Of a stretch of 7,844 bases of DNA, positions 1 to 6,887 are shown one piece after another. The position numbers were made by a program, and so were the translations under genes. This stretch comes from an uncultured Rhodospirillales bacterium (lineage in GTDB: Bacteria; Pseudomonadota; Alphaproteobacteria; Acetobacterales; Acetobacteraceae). Position 1 is the stretch's first letter. Each line of letters starts with the position of its first letter. The stretch spans positions 1 through 7,844 of the forward strand of contig CAIZGT010000504.1 of NCBI GenBank assembly GCA_903932545.1. The letters are read 5' to 3'. The notes beneath the pieces were generated by a model. It was not told the DNA's origin and ran no database searches. It saw nothing but the letters and a program-made list of their open reading frames with translations.

Positions 1-8
1 ATCTGCAT

Positions 9-1280
9 CTAGCCCCATTGCGTGAGAAGCATGGAGCGGGGAATAGGGGTGGCGGTCATCACCAACACGTCGGTCTGCTCGCCCTTCGCCCCCAGCATCA
101 GCCGCTGATTGACGCCGAAGCGGTGCTGCTCGTCGATCACCGCGAGGCCGAGATTGGCGAAGCTGACGCCGTCTTGCACCAGCGCGTGGGTGCCGATGGC
201 GATGGGGATGGCGCCATCGGCGAGGCCTTCGAGCACGCGGGCGCGCTCTTTGCCTGTGACGGTTGATGCGAGCAGCGCCACCGGCACCGGCGAGATCAGC
301 GCGATCGTGCGGGCGTGCTGGCGGGCGAGGAGTTCGGTGGGAGCCATCAGCGCAGCCTGCGCGCCGGCCTCCACAGCCCGCAGCATGGCGAGCACGGCGA
401 CGAGGGTTTTGCCCGAGCCGACATCGCCTTGCAGCAGGCGCATCATCCGGTTGGGGGCGGCGAGATCGGCGTCGATTTCGGCGAGCACGTGGCGCTGTGG
501 CTCGGTGAGATCGAAGCCGAATGCGGCGAGCGCCTGCGCCCGCAACACGCCATCGCCCGCCATCGCCCGGCCCGGACGTGCCCGGTTGCGCCTGCGCATC
601 AGCCCCATCGCCACTTGGCCCGCGAGCAACTCGTCATAGGCGAGGCGTTGGCGGAGTTTCGGATCGGGTAGGGTGGTGGGCAGTTGCATCCCGCGCAGCG
701 CCTCGACGAATCCCGGCCAGGATTCGCGCTTCATCAAAGCAGGGTCATGCCATTCCGGCACGTTCGGTGGAACGCGCCCAACCGCCTCGGCCACCGGCTT
801 GCGCAGATGCCATGCGAACAGCCCGGCGGTGAGCGGCCAAACCTGCTCAACGGCAGGGAATTGCTCGGGCTTATCCGCAGGCGCGATGTGATCTGGATGC
901 GCCATCTGGCGGCGATCATCCATCTTTCCGGCGATCAGCACCCGCGCGCCGACGCGCAGGCGGCTTTCGGGAAAGGCGCGGAAGAACATCAAATCGCAGA
1001 ACCCGCTTTCATCGCCCACGGCAACTTTGGTCGGCTGCTTTGGCGATTGTGGTTTCTCGATGCGGATGACTTCCACCTCAAGTGTGACCATCACGCCGGG
1101 CAGCGCCTCATGGATCAGGCTGCGTTTGCGGCGGTCGAGATAGGATTCGGGGAGATGAAACAGCAGGTCGATCACCCGCGTGCCACCAATGGCGCGTGCC
1201 ATCAATTTGGCAAGCGCGCCCCCCACGCCACGTAATGACGTCAGCTCTGCGAAAAGCGGATCGAGTTCGTATGTTTCCAC
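9..1280 (-). CDS. recG: ATP-dependent DNA helicase RecG, reading frame cut by an in-frame TAG (candidate pseudogene)
   Basis: RecG is a superfamily 2 DNA translocase that remodels stalled forks, Holliday junctions and R-loops. Visible in order are the N-terminal region, an OB-fold-like wedge (about residues 62-130), Walker A GDVGSGKT (285-292), motif Ia APTELLARQH (313-322), GTHALVQ (363-369), motif II DEQHRFGV (383-390) and motif III TATPIPRS (409-416). The frame stops after LLTQWG at residue 423, whereas the family runs to about 690 residues, so the second helicase lobe with motifs IV-VI is missing. The two codons after the TAG (Met, Gln) still fit family sequence, where I expect Glu or Asp at the stop position; GAG to TAG is one base change. 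The GTG start at 1280 is the furthest upstream possible, because an in-frame TAG lies four codons before it, and it gives a normal RecG N-terminus. No strong Shine-Dalgarno is seen. The cause could be a nonsense mutation or a sequence error; identity is near certain, functionality is not. Confidence 0.93.
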   Translation of the reverse strand: METYELDPLFAELTSLRGVGGALAKLMARAIGGTRVIDLLFHLPESYLDRRKRSLIHEALPGVMVTLEVEVIRIEKPQSPKQPTKVAVGDESGFCDLMFFRAFPESRLRVGARVLIAGKMDDRRQMAHPDHIAPADKPEQFPAVEQVWPLTAGLFAWHLRKPVAEAVGRVPPNVPEWHDPALMKRESWPGFVEALRGMQLPTTLPDPKLRQRLAYDELLAGQVAMGLMRRRNRARPGRAMAGDGVLRAQALAAFGFDLTEPQRHVLAEIDADLAAPNRMMRLLQGDVGSGKTLVAVLAMLRAVEAGAQAALMAPTELLARQHARTIALISPVPVALLASTVTGKERARVLEGLADGAIPIAIGTHALVQDGVSFANLGLAVIDEQHRFGVNQRLMLGAKGEQTDVLVMTATPIPRSMLLTQWG

Positions 1281-1283
1281 GGG

Positions 1284-1312
1284 CTGACACTATCCTAGCC
1301 TGCCGCTATAGA
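1284..1312 (+). promoter_or_regulatory. Candidate sigma70-type promoter for sdhE-mfd
   Basis: CTGACA at 1284-1289 (five of six matches to TTGACA) and TATAGA at 1307-1312 (four of six to TATAAT) are separated by exactly 17 bp. Transcription would begin near 1318-1320, at or within a few bases of the sdhE start codon. The promoter fills the gap between the recG start at 1280 and sdhE, so it also lies in the recG 5' region. This is seen by eye; no start site has been measured. Confidence 0.55.
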
Positions 1313-1322
1313 ATGCCACGTG

Positions 1323-1610
1323 ATGACAGAAAACCCGCTTTCGCCACGCGACATTCGCGTCCGCCGCCTGATCTTCCGCGCCAACCATCGCGGATCGCAC
1401 GAAACCGACATTTTGATCGGCGGTTTCGTCAACAAACGCATCCATACGATGAGCGATGCGGAGATGGACGCGCTGGAAGAAGTGATGGAATTGATGGACG
1501 CCGATCTGGCCGATTGGCTGACTGGTCGCTTCCCAATTCCGCCGCATGCCGATTCGCCGATGTTGCGGGCGATTCGGGATGCAGCCCAAGGGGATAAAGC
1601 GGGCAAATGA
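1323..1610 (+). CDS. sdhE: FAD assembly factor SdhE (succinate dehydrogenase flavinylation factor, DUF339 family)
   Basis: Small cytoplasmic protein of 95 residues that promotes covalent attachment of FAD to the flavoprotein subunit of succinate dehydrogenase (SdhA). The family signature RGxxE is present as RGSHE at residues 23-27, followed by TDILIGGFV, which matches the usual E-x-D-x-x-(L/I)-x-x-F pattern. An acidic helix (about 44-59) and the segment DLADWLTGR follow, as in other members. The start is ATG at 1323; a GTG at 1320 directly before it in frame is equally possible. No Shine-Dalgarno precedes either, which fits the leaderless transcript predicted by the promoter just upstream. 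The stop overlaps the mfd start as ATGA (1607-1610), so translation is probably coupled. Proximity to recG and mfd is a familiar alphaproteobacterial arrangement and does not imply a repair role for SdhE. Confidence 0.9.
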   Translation: MTENPLSPRDIRVRRLIFRANHRGSHETDILIGGFVNKRIHTMSDAEMDALEEVMELMDADLADWLTGRFPIPPHADSPMLRAIRDAAQGDKAGK

Positions 1611-4600
1611 CAGCGACGGTTTACGGCGCGCCGGAAGGCTGGGATGCGCAACTTCTGGCCCAGCGCGCTGCTGAGCATGCCTATCCGTTGTTGCACGCCT
1701 GTCGTGACGATGCGCGGATGGCGATTATGGCCGAGCATCTGGCGTTCTTTGCGCCGGAGGTAGAGATCCTGCGCTTTCCGGCGTGGGATTGCCTGCCGTA
1801 TGACCGGGTTTCGCCCAACCCGGCGATTGTCTCTGAACGCATCGCAACGCTTGCGGCGCTGCTGGAGTCTTCCAAGGGGCGCCGCGTGGTGCTCACCACC
1901 ATCAATGCGCTGGTGCAGAAAGTGCCGCCGCGTCATTTGTTCCACGGTGCGTCGCTGTCGCTGAAGGCGGGCGGCACGGTGAAATCGAACGAGTTGGCGC
2001 GGTTCTTGGAGGGCAGGGGCTATGTCCGCGCCGGCACTGTGATGGAGCCGGGCGAATACGCCGTGCGCGGTGGTATTATCGACATATTTGCGTCTGGCAT
2101 TGCCGAGCCGATCAGGATCGACACGTTTGGCGATACGATCGAGAGTTTGCGGTCGTTTGATCCGACAAGTCAGCGTTCCGGGGCGGCGGTTGAGGGCTTC
2201 AGCCTGCGCCCGGTCTCTGAAGTGTTTCTCGACAAGCCGAGCGTTGCGCGCTTCCGGGCGGCGTGGCGCGAGATGTTCGGCAGTGGGGCGGCGGAAGACC
2301 CGATTTATCTTTCAATCTCCGATGGCAGGCGTCATCCGGGCATGGAGCATTGGGTGCCGCTGTTCCATGAGAGCATGGAGACGCTGCTCGATTATTTGCC
2401 GGGGGCTGCGATCAGCCTGGATCACCAAAGCGAGGACGTTCTCACCTCACGCCTGGAAATGGTGGCCGATCATTTCCAAGCCCGCAAATCAGTGCCGCGT
2501 GATGGTGAAGTGCCGTATCGCCCGTTGCCGCCGGAGTTGCTGTATCTGAACGAGGCGGGCTGGCACCAAATGCTGGCGGGCCACACGCTGTTCGCGTTTT
2601 CGCCGTTCGCAATGCCTGATGGCGGAGTGGGGATTGATGGCGGCGGACGCCCCGCGCCACTCTTTGCCCAGCGCAACGCAACTGGCGGCGTGAACATCTT
2701 CGACCAACTCCGCGCCCAGGCGGATCGTTGGGGCCGCGACGGCAAGCGCCTGATCCTTGCAGCGTGGTCACGTGGCTCACGCGAGCGGTTGGCGCATTTG
2801 TTGAGTGAGCAAGGGTTCGCCACCCATGCTTGCGACACCTGGGCTGAGGTGCAGGCGGCGCCGAAAGGGGCGGCGTCGCTGATCACGCTGGGGCTCGAAC
2901 GTGGGTTTGTGGCGGACAAGTTGGCGTTGGTCTCTGAGCAAGATTTGCTCGGCGAACGCATCGCGCGGCCTCCCCGCAAGCGCAAGCGGGCGGATCAGTT
3001 CATTGCGGAGGCCACCGAGATTGCCGAGGGCGATTTGGTTGTCCATCAGGATCACGGCATCGGTCGCTATGACGGGCTGGTGACGCTGGATGTCGGCAAC
3101 GCGCCGCATGACTGCCTGCGTATTCTCTATGACGGCGAGCAGAAGCTGTTCCTGCCGGTTGAAAACATCGAAATGCTGAGCCGGTTCGGTTCCGAAACCG
3201 GTGGTGTGGCGCTCGACAAGCTGGGTGGGGCTTCTTGGCAGAACCGCAAAGCCAAGATGAAGCAGCGTATTCAGGACATGGCGGGCGCGCTGATCCGCAC
3301 CGCCGCCGAGCGCCGCCTGCATGAAGCCGAGATCATCGCGCCGCCGGAAGGGGCGTGGGACGAATTCTGCGCCCGCTTCCCGTTCGCGGAGACCGAGGAT
3401 CAAACGCGGGCGATTGCCGATGTGCTGGAAGACCTCGCCTCTGGTCGCCCGATGGATCGGTTGATCTGCGGCGATGTGGGGTTTGGCAAAACCGAAGTTG
3501 CATTGCGCGCGGCGTTTGTGGCGGCGATGAGCGGGTCGCAAGTGGCCGTCGTTGTGCCCACCACTTTGCTCGCCCGCCAGCATTATCGTGGCTTCACCAA
3601 GCGGTTTGAGGGGCTGCCGATCAAGATCGGCCAACTCAGCCGTATGGTGACGGCGAAGGACGCGCAAGCGGTGAAGGATGGGCTGGCGAATGGCGATATC
3701 AACATCGTCATCGGCACCCACGCGCTGCTCGCGGCCAGTGTGAATTTCTCCGATATCGGCCTGGTGATTGTGGATGAGGAGCAGCATTTCGGCGTGGCGC
3801 ATAAGGAGAAGCTGAAATCTCTGAAGGCGGATGTGCATGTGTTGACACTGACCGCCACGCCAATTCCGCGCACGCTGCAATTGGCACTGACCGGCGTGCG
3901 CGAGATGAGCATTATCGCGACACCGCCGGTGGATCGCCTTGCCGTGCGGACCTTCATCATGCCGTTTGACGCGGTTGTGGTGCGCGAGGCGATTCAGCGG
4001 GAGCGGTTCCGGGGCGGGCAGGTGTTCTGTGTCTGCCCACGCTTGGAAGACCTCGACCGAATGGCCAAGCGCCTGGCTGAGATTGTGCCAGAAGCGCGGT
4101 GTATTCAGGCGCATGGGCGGCTTTCGCCGACTGAACTTGAACGGGTGATGACCGAATTTGGTGACGGCAAATATGACGTATTGCTCTCTACCAACATCGT
4201 GGAATCGGGGCTGGATATGCCCGCTGTCAACACGCTGATTATTCACCGGGCGGATATGTTCGGCCTCGGCGCACTGTATCAGCTGCGCGGGCGGGTGGGG
4301 CGCGGCAAGCAGCGGGGTTATGCTTACCTGACATGGCCGCCGTCTAACTCGCTGTCGGTTGCCGCTGAGAAGCGGCTGTCGGTGATGCAGACGCTCGACA
4401 ATCTCGGTGCGGGCTTCACGCTGGCCTCCCACGATCTCGATATTCGCGGTGCGGGCAATCTGTTGGGTGATGAGCAGTCGGGCCATATCCGCGAGGTGGG
4501 CATTGAGCTGTATCAGCAGATGCTCGAAGATGCGGTGGCCGAGATGCGGGCCGAGAAGGGCAAGAAGCGCGCGGCCTCGCGGGATTGGACGCCGAATATT

Positions 4601-5044
4601 GGGCTCGGTTTGCCGGTGTTAATCCCTGAGGATTACGTGCGCGACCTCCCGGTTCGCCTTGGGCTCTATCGCCGTATTGGCGCGTTGGAGAACGACGCCG
4701 AGAGCGAGGCAATGGCCGCTGAATTGGTGGATCGTTTCGGCAAACTGCCCGAGGAGGTGGACAATCTGCTCTCCGTGGTGGCGCTGAAACGGTTGTGTCG
4801 TGCAGCGGGGGTGGAGAAACTCGACGCCGGGCCGAAGGGCATGGTGCTGACCTTCCGCGCCAACAAGTTCCGCAATCCAGGCGGGTTGATCGCGTGGCTG
4901 GGCAAGAAGGGCGGGCTGATCAAGCTACGGCCAGACCATAAGCTGGCGATTGTGGCGGAGATGACGCTGGCGCAGCGGGTGAAGTTGGCAAGGGATGTGT
5001 TGGCCAACCTCAACCGGATTGCGCATGAGGCGAAGGCGGCTTAG
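1607..5044 (+). CDS. mfd: Transcription-repair coupling factor Mfd
   Basis: Mfd is a dsDNA translocase that pushes stalled RNA polymerase off DNA and recruits UvrA to the lesion. At 1145 residues it is full length (E. coli Mfd has 1148). In order: a UvrB-like N-terminal region with FPAWDCLPYDRVSP (57-70), a CarD-like RNA-polymerase interaction domain starting GDLVVHQDHGIGRYDG (475-490), Walker A GDVGFGKT (622-629), motif II DEEQHFGV (from 723), motif III TATPIPRT (749-756), motif VI QLRGRVGRG (892-900), the TRG region shared with RecG ending RGAGNLLG (947-954), and a C-terminal TRCF domain from about 1004. All motor motifs look intact. The ATG overlaps the sdhE stop by four bases, so translational re-initiation is likely. 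The TAG stop at 5042-5044 overlaps the stop of the convergent acyl-CoA ligase gene, leaving no room for a dedicated terminator. Confidence 0.98.
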   Translation: MTATVYGAPEGWDAQLLAQRAAEHAYPLLHACRDDARMAIMAEHLAFFAPEVEILRFPAWDCLPYDRVSPNPAIVSERIATLAALLESSKGRRVVLTTINALVQKVPPRHLFHGASLSLKAGGTVKSNELARFLEGRGYVRAGTVMEPGEYAVRGGIIDIFASGIAEPIRIDTFGDTIESLRSFDPTSQRSGAAVEGFSLRPVSEVFLDKPSVARFRAAWREMFGSGAAEDPIYLSISDGRRHPGMEHWVPLFHESMETLLDYLPGAAISLDHQSEDVLTSRLEMVADHFQARKSVPRDGEVPYRPLPPELLYLNEAGWHQMLAGHTLFAFSPFAMPDGGVGIDGGGRPAPLFAQRNATGGVNIFDQLRAQADRWGRDGKRLILAAWSRGSRERLAHLLSEQGFATHACDTWAEVQAAPKGAASLITLGLERGFVADKLALVSEQDLLGERIARPPRKRKRADQFIAEATEIAEGDLVVHQDHGIGRYDGLVTLDVGNAPHDCLRILYDGEQKLFLPVENIEMLSRFGSETGGVALDKLGGASWQNRKAKMKQRIQDMAGALIRTAAERRLHEAEIIAPPEGAWDEFCARFPFAETEDQTRAIADVLEDLASGRPMDRLICGDVGFGKTEVALRAAFVAAMSGSQVAVVVPTTLLARQHYRGFTKRFEGLPIKIGQLSRMVTAKDAQAVKDGLANGDINIVIGTHALLAASVNFSDIGLVIVDEEQHFGVAHKEKLKSLKADVHVLTLTATPIPRTLQLALTGVREMSIIATPPVDRLAVRTFIMPFDAVVVREAIQRERFRGGQVFCVCPRLEDLDRMAKRLAEIVPEARCIQAHGRLSPTELERVMTEFGDGKYDVLLSTNIVESGLDMPAVNTLIIHRADMFGLGALYQLRGRVGRGKQRGYAYLTWPPSNSLSVAAEKRLSVMQTLDNLGAGFTLASHDLDIRGAGNLLGDEQSGHIREVGIELYQQMLEDAVAEMRAEKGKKRAASRDWTPNIGLGLPVLIPEDYVRDLPVRLGLYRRIGALENDAESEAMAAELVDRFGKLPEEVDNLLSVVALKRLCRAAGVEKLDAGPKGMVLTFRANKFRNPGGLIAWLGKKGGLIKLRPDHKLAIVAEMTLAQRVKLARDVLANLNRIAHEAKAA

Positions 5045-6678
5045 CTGCTGAGCAGATGATCCTTAAACCGCTGCCGCAGCGTTAGTTTGTGGATTTTGCC
5101 GGTTGCGGTGTGTGGCAGTTCTTCCACCACCAGCACCGCATCGGGCAGCCACCATTTGGCGATTTTGCCCTCATAGATCGCCAGCACGCTGGCAGGATCG
5201 ATCACTCGCCCAGCACGCGGCACCACGATGAGCAACGGGCGTTCGTCCCATTTCGGATGGGTGGCGGCGATGATCGCGGCTTCGGCCACGTCTGGGTGTT
5301 CGATGGCGATGTTCTCCAGCGCAATCGAGCTGATCCATTCGCCGCCGGATTTGATCACATCCTTTGAGCGGTCTGTCACTTCCATGCGGCCATCGGCGTC
5401 AATCGTTGCCACGTCGCCGGTGGCGAACCAGCCCTCGGTGTCGAGCGCGCTGCCCGCCTCGTTGCCGAAATAGGCGCTCGCCACCCACGGCCCGCGCACC
5501 AGCAGATCGCCCTGTGCCACGCCATCCCATGGCAGTTCCACGCCGCCATTGCCGGTGATTTTCATCTCAACGCCGTAAAGGGCCTGGCCCTGCTTGTCGC
5601 GCATGCGCCAATATTCGGGCTGATCCAGCGCCTGGCTCGCCTCGGTTTCGGCATTGGCTGAGGCCACCGGGCTGGTTTCGCTCATGCCCCAAGCATGCAC
5701 GACTGTCGCGCCATATTCGCGCTCAAATGCCTGCATGATCATGCGCGGACAGGCCGAGCCGCCGACGCCGAGGCGCTTGATGGTATCAATCCGCTGGCCT
5801 GAACTGCGCAGATGGTTCAGCAGGCCGAGCCAGATTGTTGGCACCCCCGCCGACATGGTGACGCGCTCGTCATTGATCAGCGCGGTGAGGCTGGCACCGT
5901 CCAAATGCCGCCCCGGCATGATCAGCGAGCCGCCCACCATCGGCACCGAATAGGGGGTGCCCCAGGCGTTGACGTGGAACATCGGCACCACCGGCATCAC
6001 CCGGTCGCGCGCTGACAGGCCGAACGCGTCGGGGAAATTGGTGGCCATGGCGTGCAGGATGGTTGAGCGGTGCGAATACAGCACGCCTTTCGGGCGGCCG
6101 GTGGTGCCGGAGGTGTAGCAGAGCGAGGCGGCGGTGCGCTCGTCGAACACGGGCCATGTATAGTCCTCGTCCGCATCGGCCATCAGCGTTTCGTAGCAGA
6201 GCAGGTCCATCCCGGCGGGGAGTGCGAGGCTCGGCATTTCATGCGGCTCACACAGGAACACCACGGCACGTATGCTTGCGGTGATGTGCTCGGCAATGGC
6301 TTGGATGAGGGGGGCGAAGGTGAGATCAACGCAGAGCACGCGGTCGGTGGCGTGGTTGATGATGAAGGCGATATCGGCAGGCGCGAGGCGGGGATTGATG
6401 GTGTGGCAGATCAGGCCACTGCCGGAGACGCCGTAATAGAGTTCCAAATGCCGATAGGAGTTCCACGCCAGCGTGCCAACGCGGTCGGTGGCTTGGAGGC
6501 CCAGGCGTTGCATTGCGCGGGCAAGGCGGCGGGTACGGGGTTCGATTGCGGCATAATTGGTGCGGTGGATGGTGCCATCTACCAACTTGGAGACGATCTC
6601 CGCCTTGCCATGATTGCGCGCGGCGTGGCGGATTGCGCTGGAGATCAGCAGCGGCTGGTCCTGCATCAGGCCGAACAT
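5041..6678 (-). CDS. AMP-forming fatty acyl-CoA ligase (AlkK/FadD-type)
   Basis: ANL-superfamily adenylating enzyme of 545 residues, expected to activate a fatty or other carboxylic acid with ATP and join it to CoA, feeding beta-oxidation or lipid synthesis. Core motifs are complete: P-loop YTSGTTGRPKG (188-198), WGMSETSP (330-337), GWFATGD (416-422), hinge region RSKDVIKSGGEWIS (437-450) and C-terminal TATGK, whose Lys528 is the usual adenylation lysine. There is no signal peptide or membrane segment. The N-terminus (MFGLMQDQPLL) matches the group that contains medium- and long-chain acyl-CoA ligases and also the methylmercaptopropionate-CoA ligase DmdB, so the substrate cannot be fixed from sequence. 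The ATG at 6678 is supported by a GAGG Shine-Dalgarno at good spacing. The TAA stop overlaps the mfd stop on the other strand. It faces away from the small exported-protein gene, and no beta-oxidation partner is visible in the window. Confidence 0.92.
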   Translation of the reverse strand: MFGLMQDQPLLISSAIRHAARNHGKAEIVSKLVDGTIHRTNYAAIEPRTRRLARAMQRLGLQATDRVGTLAWNSYRHLELYYGVSGSGLICHTINPRLAPADIAFIINHATDRVLCVDLTFAPLIQAIAEHITASIRAVVFLCEPHEMPSLALPAGMDLLCYETLMADADEDYTWPVFDERTAASLCYTSGTTGRPKGVLYSHRSTILHAMATNFPDAFGLSARDRVMPVVPMFHVNAWGTPYSVPMVGGSLIMPGRHLDGASLTALINDERVTMSAGVPTIWLGLLNHLRSSGQRIDTIKRLGVGGSACPRMIMQAFEREYGATVVHAWGMSETSPVASANAETEASQALDQPEYWRMRDKQGQALYGVEMKITGNGGVELPWDGVAQGDLLVRGPWVASAYFGNEAGSALDTEGWFATGDVATIDADGRMEVTDRSKDVIKSGGEWISSIALENIAIEHPDVAEAAIIAATHPKWDERPLLIVVPRAGRVIDPASVLAIYEGKIAKWWLPDAVLVVEELPHTATGKIHKLTLRQRFKDHLLSS

Positions 6679-6684
6679 GATGTT

Positions 6685-6689
6685 TCCTC
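6685..6689 (-). promoter_or_regulatory. Shine-Dalgarno of the acyl-CoA ligase gene
   Basis: On the minus strand the bases TGAGGA precede the ATG at 6678 by about six to seven nucleotides. This supports Met1 over the internal Met5. The GAGG core is also one arm of a short inverted repeat with 6703-6707, so it could be partly masked in the mRNA. Confidence 0.6.
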
Positions 6690-6707
6690 AGTTTGTTATC
6701 GTTGAGG
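6686..6707. repeat. 5-bp inverted repeat over the ligase ribosome binding site
   Basis: CCTCA (6686-6690) and TGAGG (6703-6707) are perfect reverse complements separated by 12 bp. In the leftward mRNA this would form a 5-bp stem containing the Shine-Dalgarno. It is short and may be chance. Confidence 0.25.
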
Positions 6708-6772
6708 TCAGTGTAGAGCGCGATGAGTTAGGGTTGAACCATTATCATTCCGTCATATCGCGTAGCGTGGGG

Positions 6773-6800
6773 GTGGCGCGTTGAGGCGAAAGAGCGCCAC
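6773..6800. repeat. 7-bp inverted repeat in the divergent intergenic region
   Basis: GTGGCGC (6773-6779) and GCGCCAC (6794-6800) are perfect reverse complements with 14 bp between them. The dyad lies just upstream of the candidate rightward promoter and about 95 bp upstream of the leftward start, so an operator or a GC-rich hairpin is possible. It has no T-tract and is not a convincing terminator. In GC-rich DNA a chance origin cannot be excluded. Confidence 0.35.
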
Positions 6801-6809
6801 GCGTATTGA

Positions 6810-6838
6810 TTGACGCATCCGGTGGCGATGCTTTAAAT
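6810..6838 (+). promoter_or_regulatory. Candidate promoter for the small exported protein gene
   Basis: TTGACG (6810-6815, five of six to consensus) and TTAAAT (6833-6838, four of six) are 17 bp apart. Transcription would begin near 6845, giving a leader of about 43 nt that contains a pyrimidine-rich stretch (6849-6863). A 5-bp dyad, GCATC (6815-6819) and GATGC (6827-6831), lies within the spacer, a position where a repressor could act. Seen by eye only. Confidence 0.5.
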
Positions 6839-6877
6839 AGTTCGTAAGTTTTTTCTCATTTTCCGATCACCACTGAT

Positions 6878-6881
6878 GGAG
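6878..6881 (+). promoter_or_regulatory. Shine-Dalgarno deciding the start of the exported protein
   Basis: GGAG at 6878-6881 lies six bases before the ATG at 6888. An earlier in-frame ATG at 6876 overlaps this GGAG and has no ribosome binding site of its own, so 6888 is the better start. Confidence 0.7.
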
Positions 6882-6887
6882 CTTGGC

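Noticed and set aside
684..1235. 183-codon plus-strand open frame opposite recG
   Set aside because: Composition resembles an antisense shadow, and recG family motifs on the minus strand explain the region.
1295..1945. 216-codon minus-strand open frame opposite sdhE and the mfd N-terminus
   Set aside because: It spans two well supported genes on the other strand and has an Arg-rich shadow composition.
3181..3201. Inverted repeat CCGGTT...AACCGG inside mfd
   Set aside because: It sits mid-gene and encodes conserved-looking residues at the end of the RNA-polymerase interaction domain; the dyad is short and probably follows from codon use.
2777..4486. Long 569-codon open frame antisense to mfd
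   Set aside because: It lies wholly opposite the conserved mfd motor region, is rich in Arg, His and Gln, and shows no recognisable motif. Long antisense frames are expected in GC-rich coding DNA.
6070..6705. 211-codon plus-strand open frame opposite the acyl-CoA ligase
   Set aside because: It covers the ligase P-loop region on the other strand and has no motif of its own; the ligase has complete family motifs.
6732..6740. Small palindrome GGTTGAACC in the divergent region
   Set aside because: Four base pairs per arm is too little to separate from chance, and no partner site was found.
6876..6887. Upstream ATG start for the exported protein
   Set aside because: This ATG overlaps the GGAG ribosome binding site of the ATG at 6888 and adds an acidic residue ahead of the signal peptide.
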